From: Gonocerus acuteangulatus
Lineage: Eukaryota > Arthropoda > Insecta > Hemiptera > Coreidae
Direction of reading: 5' to 3'
DNA: 64,000 nucleotides
NCBI GenBank assembly: GCA_946811695.1
Contig: OX328125.1
Coordinates: 46,536,345 to 46,600,344, forward strand
Positions within the stretch are counted from its first letter, which is position 1. Each line of letters opens with the position of its first letter. The notes beneath the pieces were generated by a model. The model was given only the letters and a program-made list of their open reading frames with translations. It searched no databases and was not told where the DNA came from. A program made the translations under genes and the position numbers. This document shows, piece by piece, positions 23,476-36,725 of this stretch.

Positions 23476-23744
23476 TATAATATAAATGATAGAATATTTA
23501 GAATAGAATATATATGTCTCATTTGATGGCTGTGGCTAGCGAGGAGATCACGTGACCGCCAGCGCTAGTAAGCAGCGCTAAAAAGTTAAACATGTTCAAC
23601 TTCTGACTTTGGCTGGTAATCACTAGCCCGCTGGCATTTCCCAGCCGCTGGTCCTGGTTCAGACTAGGCTGCTTGCTGGTAACTCCCCAGCTGCTGGCTA
23701 GTAGCGGCTGGTAACCAGCCTAGTGTGACCGCGGCTTTAGCCAC

Positions 23745-24545
23745 TTGGGGTGACCCCACTTAGTACTTATTGCCAACAAGAAATGAATGAAAGATTCACT
23801 ATCGAAATCTCAAATGCCATTCTTTCCAATCTTTCTCGAAGAAAGGAATAAGGCGTTTGCTACCTAGAATTGGTCGGGATTTCAGACGGTACTACTAAGC
23901 AGCCTCAACACCGTGAATCAATGGCTCAGGCATTTTTCATTACTTCAAGGCAGATGGGCAGACATTCCCTACTAGTAGTAGTACCTTGCTTTGCCCTCGC
24001 CTTCTCATCATCGGTCTGGAATGAACAAAGGCATTTTAGATCATATTATAAATCAATTCACTAAACTGACCAATTATTTGAAAACTCTTGGTTTATTTAT
24101 TGTGAACAAAATTTAAAAACAAAACGTCAAAATAAAAACATCTAATTTATCTAAACTTTTGAATTACCTCTGAAACGAGTAGCATCGTTATAATCCGCAG
24201 TGATTACGAGTAAATCGGAGTGGATATTCAACCAGAAGAGATATACGCCCGAGGACCAACCATATGGTCGAGTAAAACGACAATGGAAAAGATAGAAATG
24301 GCAGCATAAATCTGAAGCAAACGACTACCAAGACAATGCCTTCATCAAAAATGCCCATTTTTATGTGTTAATCTATTTTTTTGTTGTTGTAGTGGCGTCC
24401 ATTCCCTGTGTTGAGGAACAATAGTTTTCTAATATTGTCATAAAGGTACTTCGTTGATTGAAAGCATGTTGAAAGGAGTTAAACTGTTCTCTATTAGAGT
24501 TTTTGTTTCTTCAAAATTTTACTTAATTCCTGCTATTCAGACTTT
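23745..24545. other. Unassigned stretch
   Basis: No recognised gene or element. Confidence 0.35.
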
Positions 24546-24555
24546 TATTTCTGAA

Positions 24556-24557
<2 letters not shown>

Positions 24558-24622
<65 letters not shown>
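24558..24622. repeat. (GT)n(TA)n microsatellite
   Basis: A short GT run followed by about 26 TA units. Downstream, 24623-25750 contains no gene or repeat I can support. Confidence 0.9.
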
Positions 24623-24625
<3 letters not shown>

Positions 24626-25760
24626 AGTTGAAAAACTTTCTTTTTAATAACATCTTAAGACTTTGTGGAGTAGGTTGGTTGAAATGTTTGGATGATCCAA
24701 TTAGAAGCAGAGGTCGTTAGGGTTACAAGGCAGTATTCTCTATCCCCCTCCAATTATTGGCTCTCAGCAACTAACCCCTCCAGACAGCCAATTGGCGTCC
24801 TGAGACCAATCCAAAGGCTAATTGTCCCTTTGACCACTAATTTCTCTGAGAACATTCAACAAACTACACGGCTGATTCTAAGAGGTTTAGAGGCTGATAT
24901 TGGACAGTATTGCGTTCTAATTATAATTTTCTAGAATAAATTAGTTAAATTAATTAAAACTAAACCTTCATTGAGCAGTAACTATTGAAAAATCACCATG
25001 CAACGCAGAAAAAAACCTAATAATATTAGAGTGAAGAGATAGATAGCCGTTGGTAGTGAGAAGAAGGAGATCGGCGTTCGATCATTGTAATTCAAGCCGA
25101 AACGTTGTCAAATAAATGAGGCGTCTAGAATCAAAACAAGACATCATTGGAACCAATTTGTCCAGAAAACATCAAAAACAGAACATGTCTTATGTTTAAT
25201 TTCTGTACAGGAATTGGCTGCTGGAATTGCCACGGTTCGAATCGGGTCTGTAAAACATATTGCTTTAAAGTGTTTATAAGTGTGAGTTGGGCCAGAAAAG
25301 TTGTTAGTATCACAGAATTGTTTTGAAGAATTTAAAAAGTTTTTCTGTTGTATAATACCAAACCTGGAGGATCAGCATGCTGTGTAACCAGCAACCCGAC
25401 AAAGTTGGGCAGCCCACTTTATTAATTATTTAATTCTTTTTAATAAAGTTTTCTTCTTCTATTTTAAGGAAAGTTTATTTTTGATGCGACTTACTTAGTT
25501 TCAAAATTCACTGATGTATGTCTTATTTTGAAGCCAACTTTAGACTTCAGCATTATAAAACAGCATGATATAATGTGTTTTGAAATTCCTTTTCTTTGCT
25601 AATATATGGAGCACATATTGAACTTGTAAAATCAACTGATATCTCAAAATCGTAAAAATAGTGATGTCTTGTTTTGTTTCTAGACACCACAAATATTAGA
25701 CACTTTAGTTATAAAATGTATTTTTATTAAACAAATGACCGAACCCCGATCATCTACACC

Positions 25761-26038
25761 ATGGGCGTATATAGATAATAATTTCGAGAGGGGCTGGGAA
25801 AATTGGGGGGGGGGGGCTGAGACCATTTCCGGGGTATGGAATACTAAAAATTTAGAGCTTGGAATAGTTTTAGGCAACTAAACCGATATTACACGTAAAA
25901 TAAAATATTTTTTATGAACTAATTAATCTTATTTAATTTATTTTTAAGGGTTTTACGACAAGTTTTTACCATCAAATCAAAATTTCGGGGGGGGGGGGGG
26001 CTAAAGCCCCCTCAGCCCCCCCTTATATAAGCCCATGA
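25761..26038. mobile_element. hAT-like MITE, 278 bp, 8-bp TSD
   Basis: The ends ATGGGCGTATATA and (inverted) CATGGGCTTATATA bound a non-coding element. TCTACACC flanks it on both sides (25753-25760 and 26039-26046), the 8-bp duplication expected of hAT. G-runs of about 14 lie just inside each end (25805-25817 and 25987-26000), which may form an alternative structure. Same family as 994-1112. Confidence 0.7.
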
Positions 26039-26049
26039 TCTACACCCTC

Positions 26050-27545
26050 TTAATAATATTATGACATCGTCGATACAAATCCAAAGTACCGACCGTGAAA
26101 CTACTACATTGGACTGTCAAATAGTCGGCAGATTCGAACTTTTGCATTCGACAGTGCATACTCTCCTCTCCCCTTTAATTGAGTGAACTTAGATTCGAGA
26201 GTTTGCCGTACATCAGTCCAACAGCAATCAATAAAGATTGAAAATGAAAAAAGCCTTTTTTTCACATTCGATACTTTGCTTTTGTATCGACGATATTAGC
26301 ATAATTCTACAGAAAAATGCGAAATACTTAACTGATATTGAAATTGACTATGAGCACAACCTACAACTAGAAAATACTGATCTAATTAAAAGACCATGTC
26401 TGACTCATAGAAACTGCATCATGTTAGACCATTTCTAAAGCGTCTTTTTTTTTTTTTTACTTGTTAAATTAGTCCAGGACGCATATGTTTTGAGTTGGAC
26501 GTTGAGCGGGGGCTATCTAATTTTTGCTAATCTTATGAATAACTCAAGTAACAATAATTGAGATATGTGTAAATCGAAAAATGTAATATTTTAAACATAA
26601 ATAATCGAAAAATCACGTTTTCTTGTACTTCTTTCGCACACAGCTCTAAACGTATTCCTGCTAAAGACGTTAAAATCGATAAAATTAATTCGTGGATTTA
26701 TAATATTGCAATAATTTTTCAGCTTAAAATGGGGCACTTTAATACAGATTTGATATACTTTGCAATGTGACGTAGCCAAATCCACTTATTACGTCTATTA
26801 CAGTGATTTCCTAAAAACTTTATTCCTTCCGAATAGTTTAACTTTGTGCTCTGAGTTGCATCTAAAACTGAATAATAATTGCCCGAAAACGACAATCGCC
26901 GCAAATACCTACCTGAAACTGTCGGAGGAACTTATCAAAAATGCCTAACAAGCAGTACTGCTTGATACCGCCAGAACGGTAAATAAAATTTTAAATGAAC
27001 GCTCGTAAAAAAAAAAAAAAAACAACAAAAAAACAAACAATTCTTTTGGTTGGCAACAGCCTCCGAAAGAATTTATCCCAGGATACTGAGGAGAACACCC
27101 CTTCCCCCCATAATAATAAAAATAACAAAAAGTATGTTTTACTATTTATTCCCCATCGAGTGGAGTCACAATTGGTTTAGGTCGGTTTGATAGTTTTTGC
27201 ATGTTAATTATACAATTGTAGTATCAGAGAAAACGTTAATATTTTTCAAATTGTCGCAAAGAAATGCTTTAAACATTAGTTCGATTTTTTTAACGATTAA
27301 AAATAATACAAAAATAATGTTCCGAGAATTATCGATTTACGCATAGCTCCCCCCCCCCCCCCCCCGCCATCAGCATCAAAACGTAGCTGCATTTTCACAG
27401 ATGCGCATTGTACTAAATAGATTAAAACTACTTTCATAAATAAAGTAAGCTACAAAAAGGTTTCTATTTACTTCAAGTAATAATATAATGACAATCAGAA
27501 CGTGGCATTAGAACGTTGTCAATAGGAGCATGAATTTCTTTTTTC
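26050..27545. other. Unassigned AT-rich stretch
   Basis: No gene called. 62-66-codon frames at 26238-26438 and 26760-26948 have no recognisable family. There are homopolymer runs of T (26445-26458) and A (27006-27019), and a C run at 27349-27365. Confidence 0.35.
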
Positions 27546-27549
27546 TGTT

Positions 27550-27566
27550 TACACACACACACACAT

Positions 27567-27623
<57 letters not shown>
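27550..27623. repeat. (AC)n/(TA)n compound microsatellite
   Basis: An AC run, then ATAC words, then about 20 TA units. Confidence 0.9.
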
Positions 27624-28029
27624 GTAACAAAAAAGCGTGCAATAGTTCGTAAGACTATAATGAGGTTCAGAAAGTATTTTTCTAACCGAGTCACTTGTCG
27701 TCGATACCTACATGGTTGTTGACCATTAATCAAGCCATCACAGGTTGACATAATTCAGTTCGGAATTTATATCAGATAACACGCTCTGATCATTCGGGGC
27801 GAAACCATTTGTAATGGGCGTGGCTTTATTTGTTCTAATGTTACGGTCGTTAGTCAAAATCGTAACGATAGCCATTGCATTTCCCGTGATTCATAGTCCA
27901 TTTGACAACTGAAAATTCTCCTACAGCGATTAATACATATTAAATCACCTACTTTAAAAATATCTTTTCTTATCTTATGGATTTTAAATTGATTTATTTA
28001 TAAATAAACATAAAAAAAGATTAATATTA

Positions 28030-28220
28030 GGACACAGTAAGAACTCACATATCACAAGATTAGCTAAAACACAGTTTACAGACAAACAACAAATTAAGAG
28101 AAATTGAAAACATAATCAAAGCCTGGCATAATAATAAATTATCTAAAAGAAAAAGAGCACAGATAGCCATAACCAGGCTTAGTATTCGGCACTCATTCGG
28201 CACACATTCGTTTTAAACTT
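28030..28220 (+). pseudogene. I-like LINE C-terminal fragment
   Basis: The frame reads NNKLREIENIIKAWHNNKLS, then RKRAQIAITRLSIRHSF followed by GTHS. This parallels the segment at 17330-17455 (NKLREIKSTITHW ... TRLRIGHTRLTHSF). Only about 60 residues survive, without the RNase H or zinc knuckle. Confidence 0.6.
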
Positions 28221-28286
28221 TAGAATCGTATTATTAATACATTCAGATATACACTATATTACATTATTTAAAGAATAATAATTTAT

Positions 28287-28479
28287 GGGGTCTCCCGTGG
28301 TCTAGTGGTTAGCGCCTTAGACTCATAAGCGGGAGATAGTGGGTTCGATCCCCGCCGGCGGCAGAATTTTCTCATCCCACGGCTCGTTGGAAAAATTGCT
28401 CGCTGCACACTGGATGTCGGCTCTACTGGCCTTATTGTCGAAGCACTTTAAAAGAAAAAAAAAAAAAAAAGAAAAAAAA
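28287..28479 (+). mobile_element. tRNA-derived SINE, full length with A tail
   Basis: The tRNA-like head (28291-28362) has an A box TGGTCTAGTGG and a B box GGTTCGATCCC. A body of about 80 bp follows (from GAATTTTCTCATCCCACGGC), then an A-rich tail (28451-28479). Flanking repeats ATAATAATTTAT (28275-28286) and ATACTAATTTAT (28480-28491) match 11 of 12. The head matches 5097-5172. The acceptor stem does not pair, so it is a SINE and not a tRNA gene. Pol III would transcribe it from the internal boxes. Confidence 0.8.
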
Positions 28480-28606
28480 ATACTAATTTATACAAGAATA
28501 TCTTGGGGATATTCCTTCCGGATTATGTGTTTTCAATTTCAACTGTTTGTTTTAGAGAATAAGGATCTAAAGAAAAATAAATCGTGTTTTTTATATATGT
28601 TTATAT

Positions 28607-29055
28607 ACAGGGTGTCTACTGCGTGAAAAAGTCACGAAAATGCCCTGAAAAATAGGGCACGAAATTTCAGTTTTACCGGGGTCTAAAATAATCCCGTGAC
28701 ATCCACGCATTCGTAATTGCCGCTGTTTTCGTAGAGCGATTTAATTGTATCTGCCTAACCCAACACTTTCTTCTGTCAGATATCATTGTTGTTGAGCATT
28801 TACTCACAAATTCAACATTAGTTACATATATTTTTATTCGTGTTTTTTCATATTTATAGTTCTATGTAAGGTTACAAATTATTATCAGCTAAAAGGGAAG
28901 GCTTTTTATTATTAAGTGAAATTATTTTATTTTTAACATTGTTTCCATTAATGTTACTTAAATAAACTATATTATGGTGTCTACTACTTTTGTGAAAGAC
29001 AATTTCATGACTTTTCGTGACATTTTCATGACTTGAAATGCAAATTTCATGCCTA
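28607..29055. repeat. Possible MITE with TCATGAC/GTCACGAAA words
   Basis: It starts ACAGGGTGTCTACTGCGTGA. Further in is GGTGTCTACTACTTTTGTGA (28978), with inverted TTTTCGTGAC / GTCACGAAAATG words. A palindromic CCCTGAAAAATAGGG lies near the left end. The ends are not clear. Confidence 0.35.
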
Positions 29056-29309
29056 TTAACACTATGTTGATAAAGTATCTACTTTGTAATCTGTATTAGG
29101 GACATAGATTCGAAGCAATGAAATAAATAAATAAAACTAGTAATTCTCTTCCATTTGTTCCCAGAATCCTTTTGCTTATATTAAGTGGATTACTTTGCAA
29201 GTTGTTTCTTTTTTCAATGTTTCATATTTGTCATTATTGGATTTTTTTTGTCTTTTTTAACGATCTTTGTGTTCTACATTTATTGTAATTTCTACATTTC
29301 TAGCAATTT

Positions 29310-29375
29310 AATTTATGTATTCTTGTATCGAGCAAGTCGCCTTAGTTGCGAATGTTCTTAACTAAATAAATAAAA
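29310..29375 (+). mobile_element. LINE 3'-end fragment
   Basis: GAGCAAGTCGCCTTAGTTGCGAA precedes AACTAAATAAATAAAAAC. The same word precedes the poly-A tail of the fragment at 5894-6268. The 5' boundary is not determined. Confidence 0.45.
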
Positions 29376-30234
29376 ACAAAGGAATTATGAAACCAATGGA
29401 ACCAACTCTATTCCCATGAATTAAAATTAAGAAACGATTTCTCGGCGGCATGTAGTAATTCCGTTAAATAGCGAATAAAAATAAAATAAAATTGTTTTGT
29501 AAATGGGGATATTATTTTAAAGAAAAAACATTAATTTCCTTTTTGTATCATATGATATAAAATTTCTTTGTCGAGTATGGAGGAATTTCCTAGAGGGCTC
29601 AGATAACTAGCATGCTTGGTAGTTCTGCAGACCAACGTTGTATGTTAACCAAGTGGAAGTAGCATCCAAGCGTGTAAATTATTAACATTGTAAATTATTA
29701 GTACTTATAAAACAGGTTTCCTCGAAACGGGCGAATGTCATTACGACGATACTAAACAATTTCACTAGCTACTAACGTTTCTCTCCATTCGGTTAAAACA
29801 TAACAATTTTAACTTATGCTTGAGTTGTAATACTCTTCCTACCTTTTTTTTTTACCATTTTCTTTTTTATGGGTTTATATGCTTCCTTAACTAATAAGAT
29901 ATTATATTCAATAGTTTTCATGTGCCGGAACAGATATTAAATGGGCCAACAATTCGAAACATCAAAACCTACCAATAACTCCTTCTACTTCCTAAGCACT
30001 AGGGATATAAATAGATAACGAAGTTCCTTCTTCGGTGTTGGACGTTATTGGGCGTTGATTGCCAATTCCCGGTATATTAAAAAGTCAGCTAGATTCTCAA
30101 TCTATAATAATCCTTACAAGGGACGAGTAAAGATGACTGAAACTACCTGTTGGATCGCCTTATGATATTAAATAAAATTTCTCGGAGGTGGAGTGGGTGT
30201 CCCCTACTTTATTTCTCAAGATTATTGGATTAAT

Positions 30235-30570
30235 GGGGGCGATGTTACCTCAATGGTAGAGCACTGGACTAATAAGTTGGAGGTCCTGAGTTGAAATCCC
30301 GAGCAAGCAATAAAGATTTTTTCTTCTAGTGTCTTCGTTCGGGGACTGAATTCGGCCTCCCTGACCGTCCCTAGGCCAACCCAGCCTTCAATTAATTTAA
30401 TAATGGGTACCTTGGGTGCTAATGACTCTAGCAGGCGAAGCAGCCAAGAGGAAAATCAGGCGGCCGGAGCATAATACTGACCATACTATCTCCCTAGTTT
30501 GCCGTATGGTCATGAATCAGATACCTCTATAGTATCTTCCCCTCAGGGCCCTCGTGGCCTGTTACGGGAC

Positions 30571-30602
<32 letters not shown>
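30235..30602 (+). mobile_element. tRNA-Ile-like SINE with T-rich end
   Basis: The head GTTACCTCAATGGTAGAGC, then GGACTAATAAGTTGG (anticodon-loop-like), then a weakened B box GAGTTGAAATCCC, resembles an isoleucine tRNA. A body of about 230 bp follows, ending GGCCTGTTACGGGACTGA and a run of about 30 T (30573-30602). A second copy is at 37687-37965 and a 3' scrap at 18231-18262. The T-rich rather than A-rich end is unusual for a tRNA SINE. Confidence 0.65.
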
Positions 30603-30604
<2 letters not shown>

Positions 30605-32632
30605 TAATATTACCCTAGGAGTCACAACTTCAGCCAGAATATATTTCAGATTTGAAAATGATGTACTCGATATGTAATCATGTTGTTTGTTTGTTTTTTT
30701 TAGGGCAGAACCATTCTTGGTTTTCACCTTCTTTTTTTTTATTTAATGTATGTTTTTTATGTGGGACATATTAGGGAAAAGGTACAACTTCTAACATTGA
30801 GTGGGACAGTGAAATGACCATTTTTATAATTGATCAATATAAAGTTTTGTTTTTTATTATAATTATATTACTGTATTTATCTCAGGTATTTACTTTGTAT
30901 CCTACAGTAAACTGCATAAGCCTAATCTATTCTGACAAACTAAAATAAAAATAAGCTTAAGGATTATAATTATATCCACTGACCATCTCTTCCGTTCAAT
31001 ATAATCAAAAAGTGATGTATTATATAACACTACATCACTGGGTAATTTTATAATAATTGAAGAAATTATTTATAGTTGTTTACTAATTTAATGGAGTAAA
31101 AGTACAAAATATTATAGTAATATGTGTTATAGATCATGGACTGGCCATGTTGTTATGGGTAGGCTTCAGTGCACATTATTTTCTTATTGGGGCTTTAGGA
31201 ATTATTCGATTAGGAGATCTTAGGAATGTATAAATCACCGAACGTGTTCTTGAAATGTATATATTTCGAGTGGTGTTGAGGCTTAACGGGAAGTTCCACC
31301 ACCGTTGGTGAGCCTAGTTTGCGGTTACAGTTCTCCTGTCTTGCCCCAAGGCATTCATGAGAAACCTGAACTTTTGCAACAATTGTTTTATGTTTTAGTT
31401 TAATGCAATCAAATTTTAATTAACCTTTTAAAAATATATTTAATCCGGATCTACTTTCATACTTTGAAATAAGGCAGTGATAAATGAACTCCTAATAATT
31501 GAACACTTGTTTATTCAAGAATTATTAATATTCATGAAACAATAAATGTTTTGCCACACAGCAACAAAGTACCAACAGTTTTGGAGGTATACCAACATTT
31601 TTACGCTGTACCATTAATTTTATTATACAGATTATGTTATGTTTTGTTACCCTATTTTCTTATTTTAATTACTATTTTGTTTTTATATTTTCATATACTT
31701 ATTTACTAAATCTAGTTATTATAAATTTATTGGGATTACTAGGAAAGTACTTAATAGTTTTACTTCCTTTACCTCTCCACAATAGTTTTTTTGTTTAACG
31801 TCGTATCAACATTTGGGCTATTAACACCAGGCTATCTATAGGCTGATACTCTTCTCTTATGCCAATAGCACCCCCCCCAGATTGTCGCCCATTCAGAACC
31901 CTGACAATTCGCATCACCAACGGTCAACGATCTCCTCTCAATAGTGACAAAACGTTGTAAACGAAATGGAAAATATATGAACGTGGGATTGGTGATTAGA
32001 TAAATGCTATTTTTAAACGATTCTTTTACTACAGAATATTTTTTAGAAAAACCTTTATTAAATTCCCTTCAATGCAATAAACATTTTGGACCATCTTACC
32101 GGCTATATAAGATATTAACACTGACGAGCATAGCATTTTTCAGTATTCCAATATAGTTAATAAATTTGAAAACTATGAGTCTGAAACAATAGCTCAATGT
32201 AAGATTTGTTTCCTTAGTAGCAGTGAGTGTGTTAAATAATTTAGGTCTTCAGGTAGAAGTGTTAGTTTTGAGTCGGTATCTAGTTTGTGGAACATCAAAC
32301 GTCCGTTAACTGAGGAATCCAAAGAGGCTCGAATGGGTCTTAAGAGGAAATGAGCAAACTTTCTAATGTCCTTGGCACAGCGAGGAAATAGGGGCGTACC
32401 TTTAACTGTCAGCAGCTTGTATCCATGTTCTTAGCTCAATCAACATTTTCTTACAAGCTTTATCTGATTGTTCTGTACATCTGAAATAAATGCTTTAATA
32501 TCTTTTAACTTCTTCACTGGGTAATTTATTTTTCGGTATTTTCACCAGCGGTGGGAGCCTTTTTAACCACAAGTTCCAGACACCATCGAAATATAGAAAA
32601 TGCCCTATAAATTCAATAACGACGACGTATGG
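30603..32632. other. Mostly unassigned; scattered short repeats
   Basis: No gene seen. 31798-31850 carries a dispersed word (GTATCAACATTTGGGCTATT ... CCAGGCTATCTATAG) with relatives at 35566-35600, 53510-53545 and 53900-53940. CAACGGTCAACGATCTCCTC at about 31918 recurs at about 20236. Confidence 0.4.
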
Positions 32633-32785
32633 AAATAACCTAGGTAGTAGATACCTAACGCCTTCTACTGGACATTGACCCTGAAATAACCTAGGTAGTA
32701 GATACCTAACGCCTTCTACTGGACATTGACCCTGAAATAACCTAGGTAGTTGATACCTAACGCCTTCTACTGGACATTGACCCTG
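32633..32785. repeat. 51-bp minisatellite, 3 copies
   Basis: Three copies of a 51-bp unit containing AACCTAGGTAGTAGATACCT and CTACTGGACATTGACCCTG, with a single A-to-T change in the third. No open frame of interest. Confidence 0.9.
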
Positions 32786-32789
32786 AAAT

Positions 32790-35555
32790 GATAAGCAGGC
32801 TGTAAGCTAAGCATTAAATGTGCTACGGATCCAATTTTCAACAGCATTTTGCTTTGAGCTAACGAACAAGCATCCTATAACAAATAAATAAGCCGCCAGA
32901 AATTCCGTTAGAGAACTTGCCAAAAAGTAAGGCTGGAGAAATGCTAGCCATGAATAAAAGTCTTATTCACTTCTAAAGTTTTTAACACACTGATTAATTC
33001 GCGACATGTAAATCTTGAATAAAAAGACTTGCCTACAAAGTTTATCATTTTAAGAAGTTATTTATTGTAACATTAATGGTTCATATATAAGGATTTATTT
33101 ATTTGATGTGTTCCGCTTCATTGGCTATCAACACAAAGAACAGCCTCCTCTGAACCATTCATTCTAGGAAATCAGCATAGCTAATGTAATTGTATAAAAG
33201 TTTAACTGTAAAACACTTTGTGCGAAGAGCTCACCGATAAATTGTGCTTAGTATGTATGGAAGTATAATGTTGTTTTTATGTTAACAGTGCTTATTGTCA
33301 TCAATTAAGATTATATAGTCCGGAGTTTTTGAGGTGTACCAATATAGTGTTGATGTACTGGCTATCATTATTGCCTAGGAGTTCCTGCATATCATTAGGA
33401 ATTATAAGGATATAAAAAGTTAAACACAATTCTTTCTACAAAATTGTATTCTATTTTTATTAATAGTTTACGTAAATAAGGTAATTAAACTGCTATAATA
33501 TATTAAGTAACAAACTGACTATCGCAAATCTCTATTTTCATATTTACGATTCACCAACTCTTTTCATTTACGCTTTACCAACTTCAAACAGGACTGACAA
33601 GATATCCAATTTAAGTATCTATCTTTCATTTATGCTTTAAGCACATTTTTGAACTCTAACTTGGTTCCGATAAGTTACCCGCGAGTCTCCCTCTACATAT
33701 GCACCTCCTAATAGGACACACTAAGTAGGAGCCTTCTAATTTTCTATTATTAGTTACTTGAACTAGTTTTATATAGTTTCAAAGTAATCTATACATTATT
33801 GTTATTTTTCTGTTACAGGTAAGACTAATTAATGCGTCTGTAGCTTCGAAATAACCGTGTGTAAGTAAAATCGTCTGTTTTTTCTTTTTATTTATATTTA
33901 TTAGATGAATGACTTCGAATTACTGTTCTTCGAGTACATTTTTGAATATCTTCTCAATAACTGAGTAAAAAAAAAAAAAAAATGCATTTAACCTACAATG
34001 AAGTGCAAACTCGATTGAATCTGAGGAAATATTTATTAATATTTTTTATATAAGTTCATATTTTATAAAATTACTATGCCGATAAGATGACTGCTGTCGT
34101 TCAAAGTATATTAAGTCGGTAAGAAATGTCTTGAGGATTGTCCAAAGAATTGCCAAATAAATTTTACAATGTATATATTTTGTGTACTTCAAATATTCGT
34201 GCTCAGCAATTTGGAATATAGCCACGGAAATACTATTTAAGAACAAAATGTATACGTCCCGATAAAAAGATAACACTGAAAAAAATTAATAAAAAATTTA
34301 CCATGGATTTAATACAAATATTAATAAAAATATTAGGAGATAGCCCACCAGAACTTGCAAACGGTGTAGAATATTCTATCGGAAAATCTTACTGTAAATT
34401 GAAATTTCACACTTTGATTAATAATTCGTTATTAATTCAGTTTTTAAGTTATAAATTTGGATTATAATATTGTTTAATTTAGTTGTACAATTGCAATCTA
34501 AAGTTCATCAGTTCTATTTTACAATTATGATACTTTTCATGCACCTCATCATGTACCTAATAAAAAAAAATAGATTATAATTATCATTGTAAAAGATCGT
34601 ATTATAAAATATTGTTTCCAAAAATATTTTAAGAACATACTTTTCGGTTTAGAATTCTTAATATCGCATTTATTTCATATTGCTAAATTCTAACATAATC
34701 CTAAAATTAGATAACTCTGTTATATTTGAACAGAAATTTATTATTTGAAATCAATGTTGTTACTGTTGAATAATCAAGCCTGCTTAAAACCATTGTTCGG
34801 ATAAAACATTTGGCCTCAAAAGGCCATATAAATAACAAAAGGACTTATTGTTGGTAGGTTTAATCTCTCCCTATCATCAGCTTTGTATGGAACGATAAAA
34901 TGATATGCCTGTCAATTTCCTATTATACTCGAAAAGCCAAATTAATGTATTATCAGCGATATGTTTACCTCGTTAAATAGCAGAAAATGAAGCATCCTGG
35001 ATATTGTATCTTGAAATAAGTAGGGAACTTCTCAATTAATTATAATGAAATGTTATATTAGTCTAATTGCAAATCTGGCACTAATTTATCAGTGTTGATT
35101 AATTTGAATGTTTAATGTTTTTAATTAATGCTCGAGGATAAAGTATGGTTAGTAGGAGGAACTTCCACATTTTTTTAGTTCCCATAATTATTTTACCCGT
35201 GGTATAGTTAAAAAAGTTTAGTTGCCACTATTATTTTGGTTTTAAATGGCAAAGAACTCAATTTTATTGTTGAAAATAATATCGGTTCTAACAGATGTTA
35301 GGTGATATTTTATCTGATTTGGAGGAAAATGTAGAAAATAAATAATTTTTGATCCAGACATTCCAGAACTTTGGTTTTGGGCATTCATACAAACTATGAT
35401 ACTTAAATTTTTCATACTTTCCGAATTCTGGAAGTATTGAAAAAAAAAACAAAAAAAAAAAAAACAACAAGTTGACAACAGACGAGACCAAAAATTGTGG
35501 TAGGTGCAAGAGTAAAACCTAAACCCTAATAATCCGTTGAACGTTAAGTTATTGT
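32790..35555. other. Long unassigned AT-rich stretch
   Basis: No gene, RNA or mobile element supported. The 76-codon minus frame at 34046-34276 and the 73- and 121-codon minus frames near 35242-35607 (running through an A-rich tract) have no recognisable domains. Confidence 0.35.
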
Positions 35556-35939
35556 TTTCTGTTAACGGCGTATCAACATTTTGGCTATTAACGCGGGGGT
35601 CACCCATTCAGATACTGGCCACGCCTGACGTAGCTTAACTTCGGTGATCAACGGGAACCGGCGAATTCAACGTGCCTATGACCGTTCGCGACCGTTATGT
35701 TAGTTAAATTCAAAGTTATTAGGTTTAGGTGGTAATTGTTACAAAAACAACATTTTTAATGTGCGAGAACCACTATAATAATGACCTGACAATATTCTTC
35801 TTTGAAGAGGTATCCCAAAAAATTGGTTCAGGCGGACATTTCCCTGATCCCCTGACCTAGATTCAAGAAAATGGTGGTTGACGTTCCGAAAATATTGGTT
35901 TCATCACATTGAAGACAACATATTATATCTTTTTATCCT

Positions 35940-36020
35940 GCCATTTCGAAATAACACCAGGGGTAATCATTGAACGGAAACAAGCTATGACGCGGTTCCT
36001 GCGATTAGAATTTTTCATTT
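35940..36020 (+). repeat. Family A/B-like 3' terminus fragment
   Basis: AAGCTATGACGCGGTTCCTG followed by CGATTAGAATTTTT resembles the shared 3' end (TAAGATGACGCAGTTCCTGCG ... ACTTTT) of families A and B. Only about 80 bp. Confidence 0.4.
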
Positions 36021-36237
36021 TAACAACCAAAATTCCATTGCCAATAATTCTTTTGACCAGGTTGTGACAAAAAAAGCTGTTAATCGTCTATATGGAAACG
36101 TACCAAGGTGACGCTGGTCTTAGGTGTGAGTCAATTTTCCCCTACCAGCCGGTAATTGTACTACCTTGGAACGAAAATCGATAGACAACAACAAGATGTT
36201 TCACTAATGAGGAATATATGTAGTAAAATAGAGCCTT

Positions 36238-36560
36238 CTGCTCAAATTCAGGAACATAAATATGCTTTAGGTCCACCAGACAAACCTATGTAATGTACTG
36301 TATAAGTCTTCTTTTTCGTACATGTCTACCGCGCATGCTCAAACGTCACACCTTTTTGTTACACTTTTTGTAAGGTTTTTCTGTAACGTTTTTTTTTTTC
36401 AGTTTAGTCATCGCTAAAGCATATTTATGTTTGTACATCGCCACCTCGCACGCCCGAATGCCAGCGGTTTTGTACATTGCCACCGCGCATGCGCGAACGC
36501 CAGCGGACACTTTTTAACGCTTTTTTCAGTTTAGTCATCGTTAAAGCATATTTATGCTAA
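36238..36560. repeat. Inverted-repeat element with GCATGCGCG words
   Basis: AACATAAATATGCTTTA near the left recurs inverted as TAAAGCATATTTATG at about 36416 and again at 36543. A roughly 34-bp tandem pair (TACATCGCCACC ... GCCAGCGG) occupies 36435-36508. 36238-36305 also matches 18155-18212. It is probably a MITE with reiterated ends; class unknown. Confidence 0.45.
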
Positions 36561-36725
36561 AAAAAAAATCAAATTAGGTCCATTAAAAAATGGGGTTTTC
36601 TCCCGAAAAACAAATAAAAAATAAATAATTGAGTCAGCTGTTCAATACGAAAGGCCATAACTATTCTGATCATTTTGAATTTATATATGTTATGTTAAGA
36701 AAATTATTCAGGGCTGTAGAGTGAT

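Larger units (their letters stand above)
22516..23735. mobile_element. Harbinger-like inverted-repeat element carrying other repeats
   Basis: The left end GCCGCGGTCACACTAGGCTG (22516) is matched inverted at the right end (to 23735), extending over about 35 bp through CCAGCCGCTAC with small indels. The left end is also duplicated in direct orientation 60 bp upstream (from about 22459). Both flanks are unusually GC-rich and full of AGCGGCTAG words. The interior holds a diverged family B copy and a SINE. A flanking TAA on the left with no exact match on the right leaves the class uncertain. Confidence 0.5.

Noticed and set aside
28289..28362. Functional tRNA gene
   Set aside because: It is the head of a SINE with a body, A tail and target duplication; the acceptor stem does not form.
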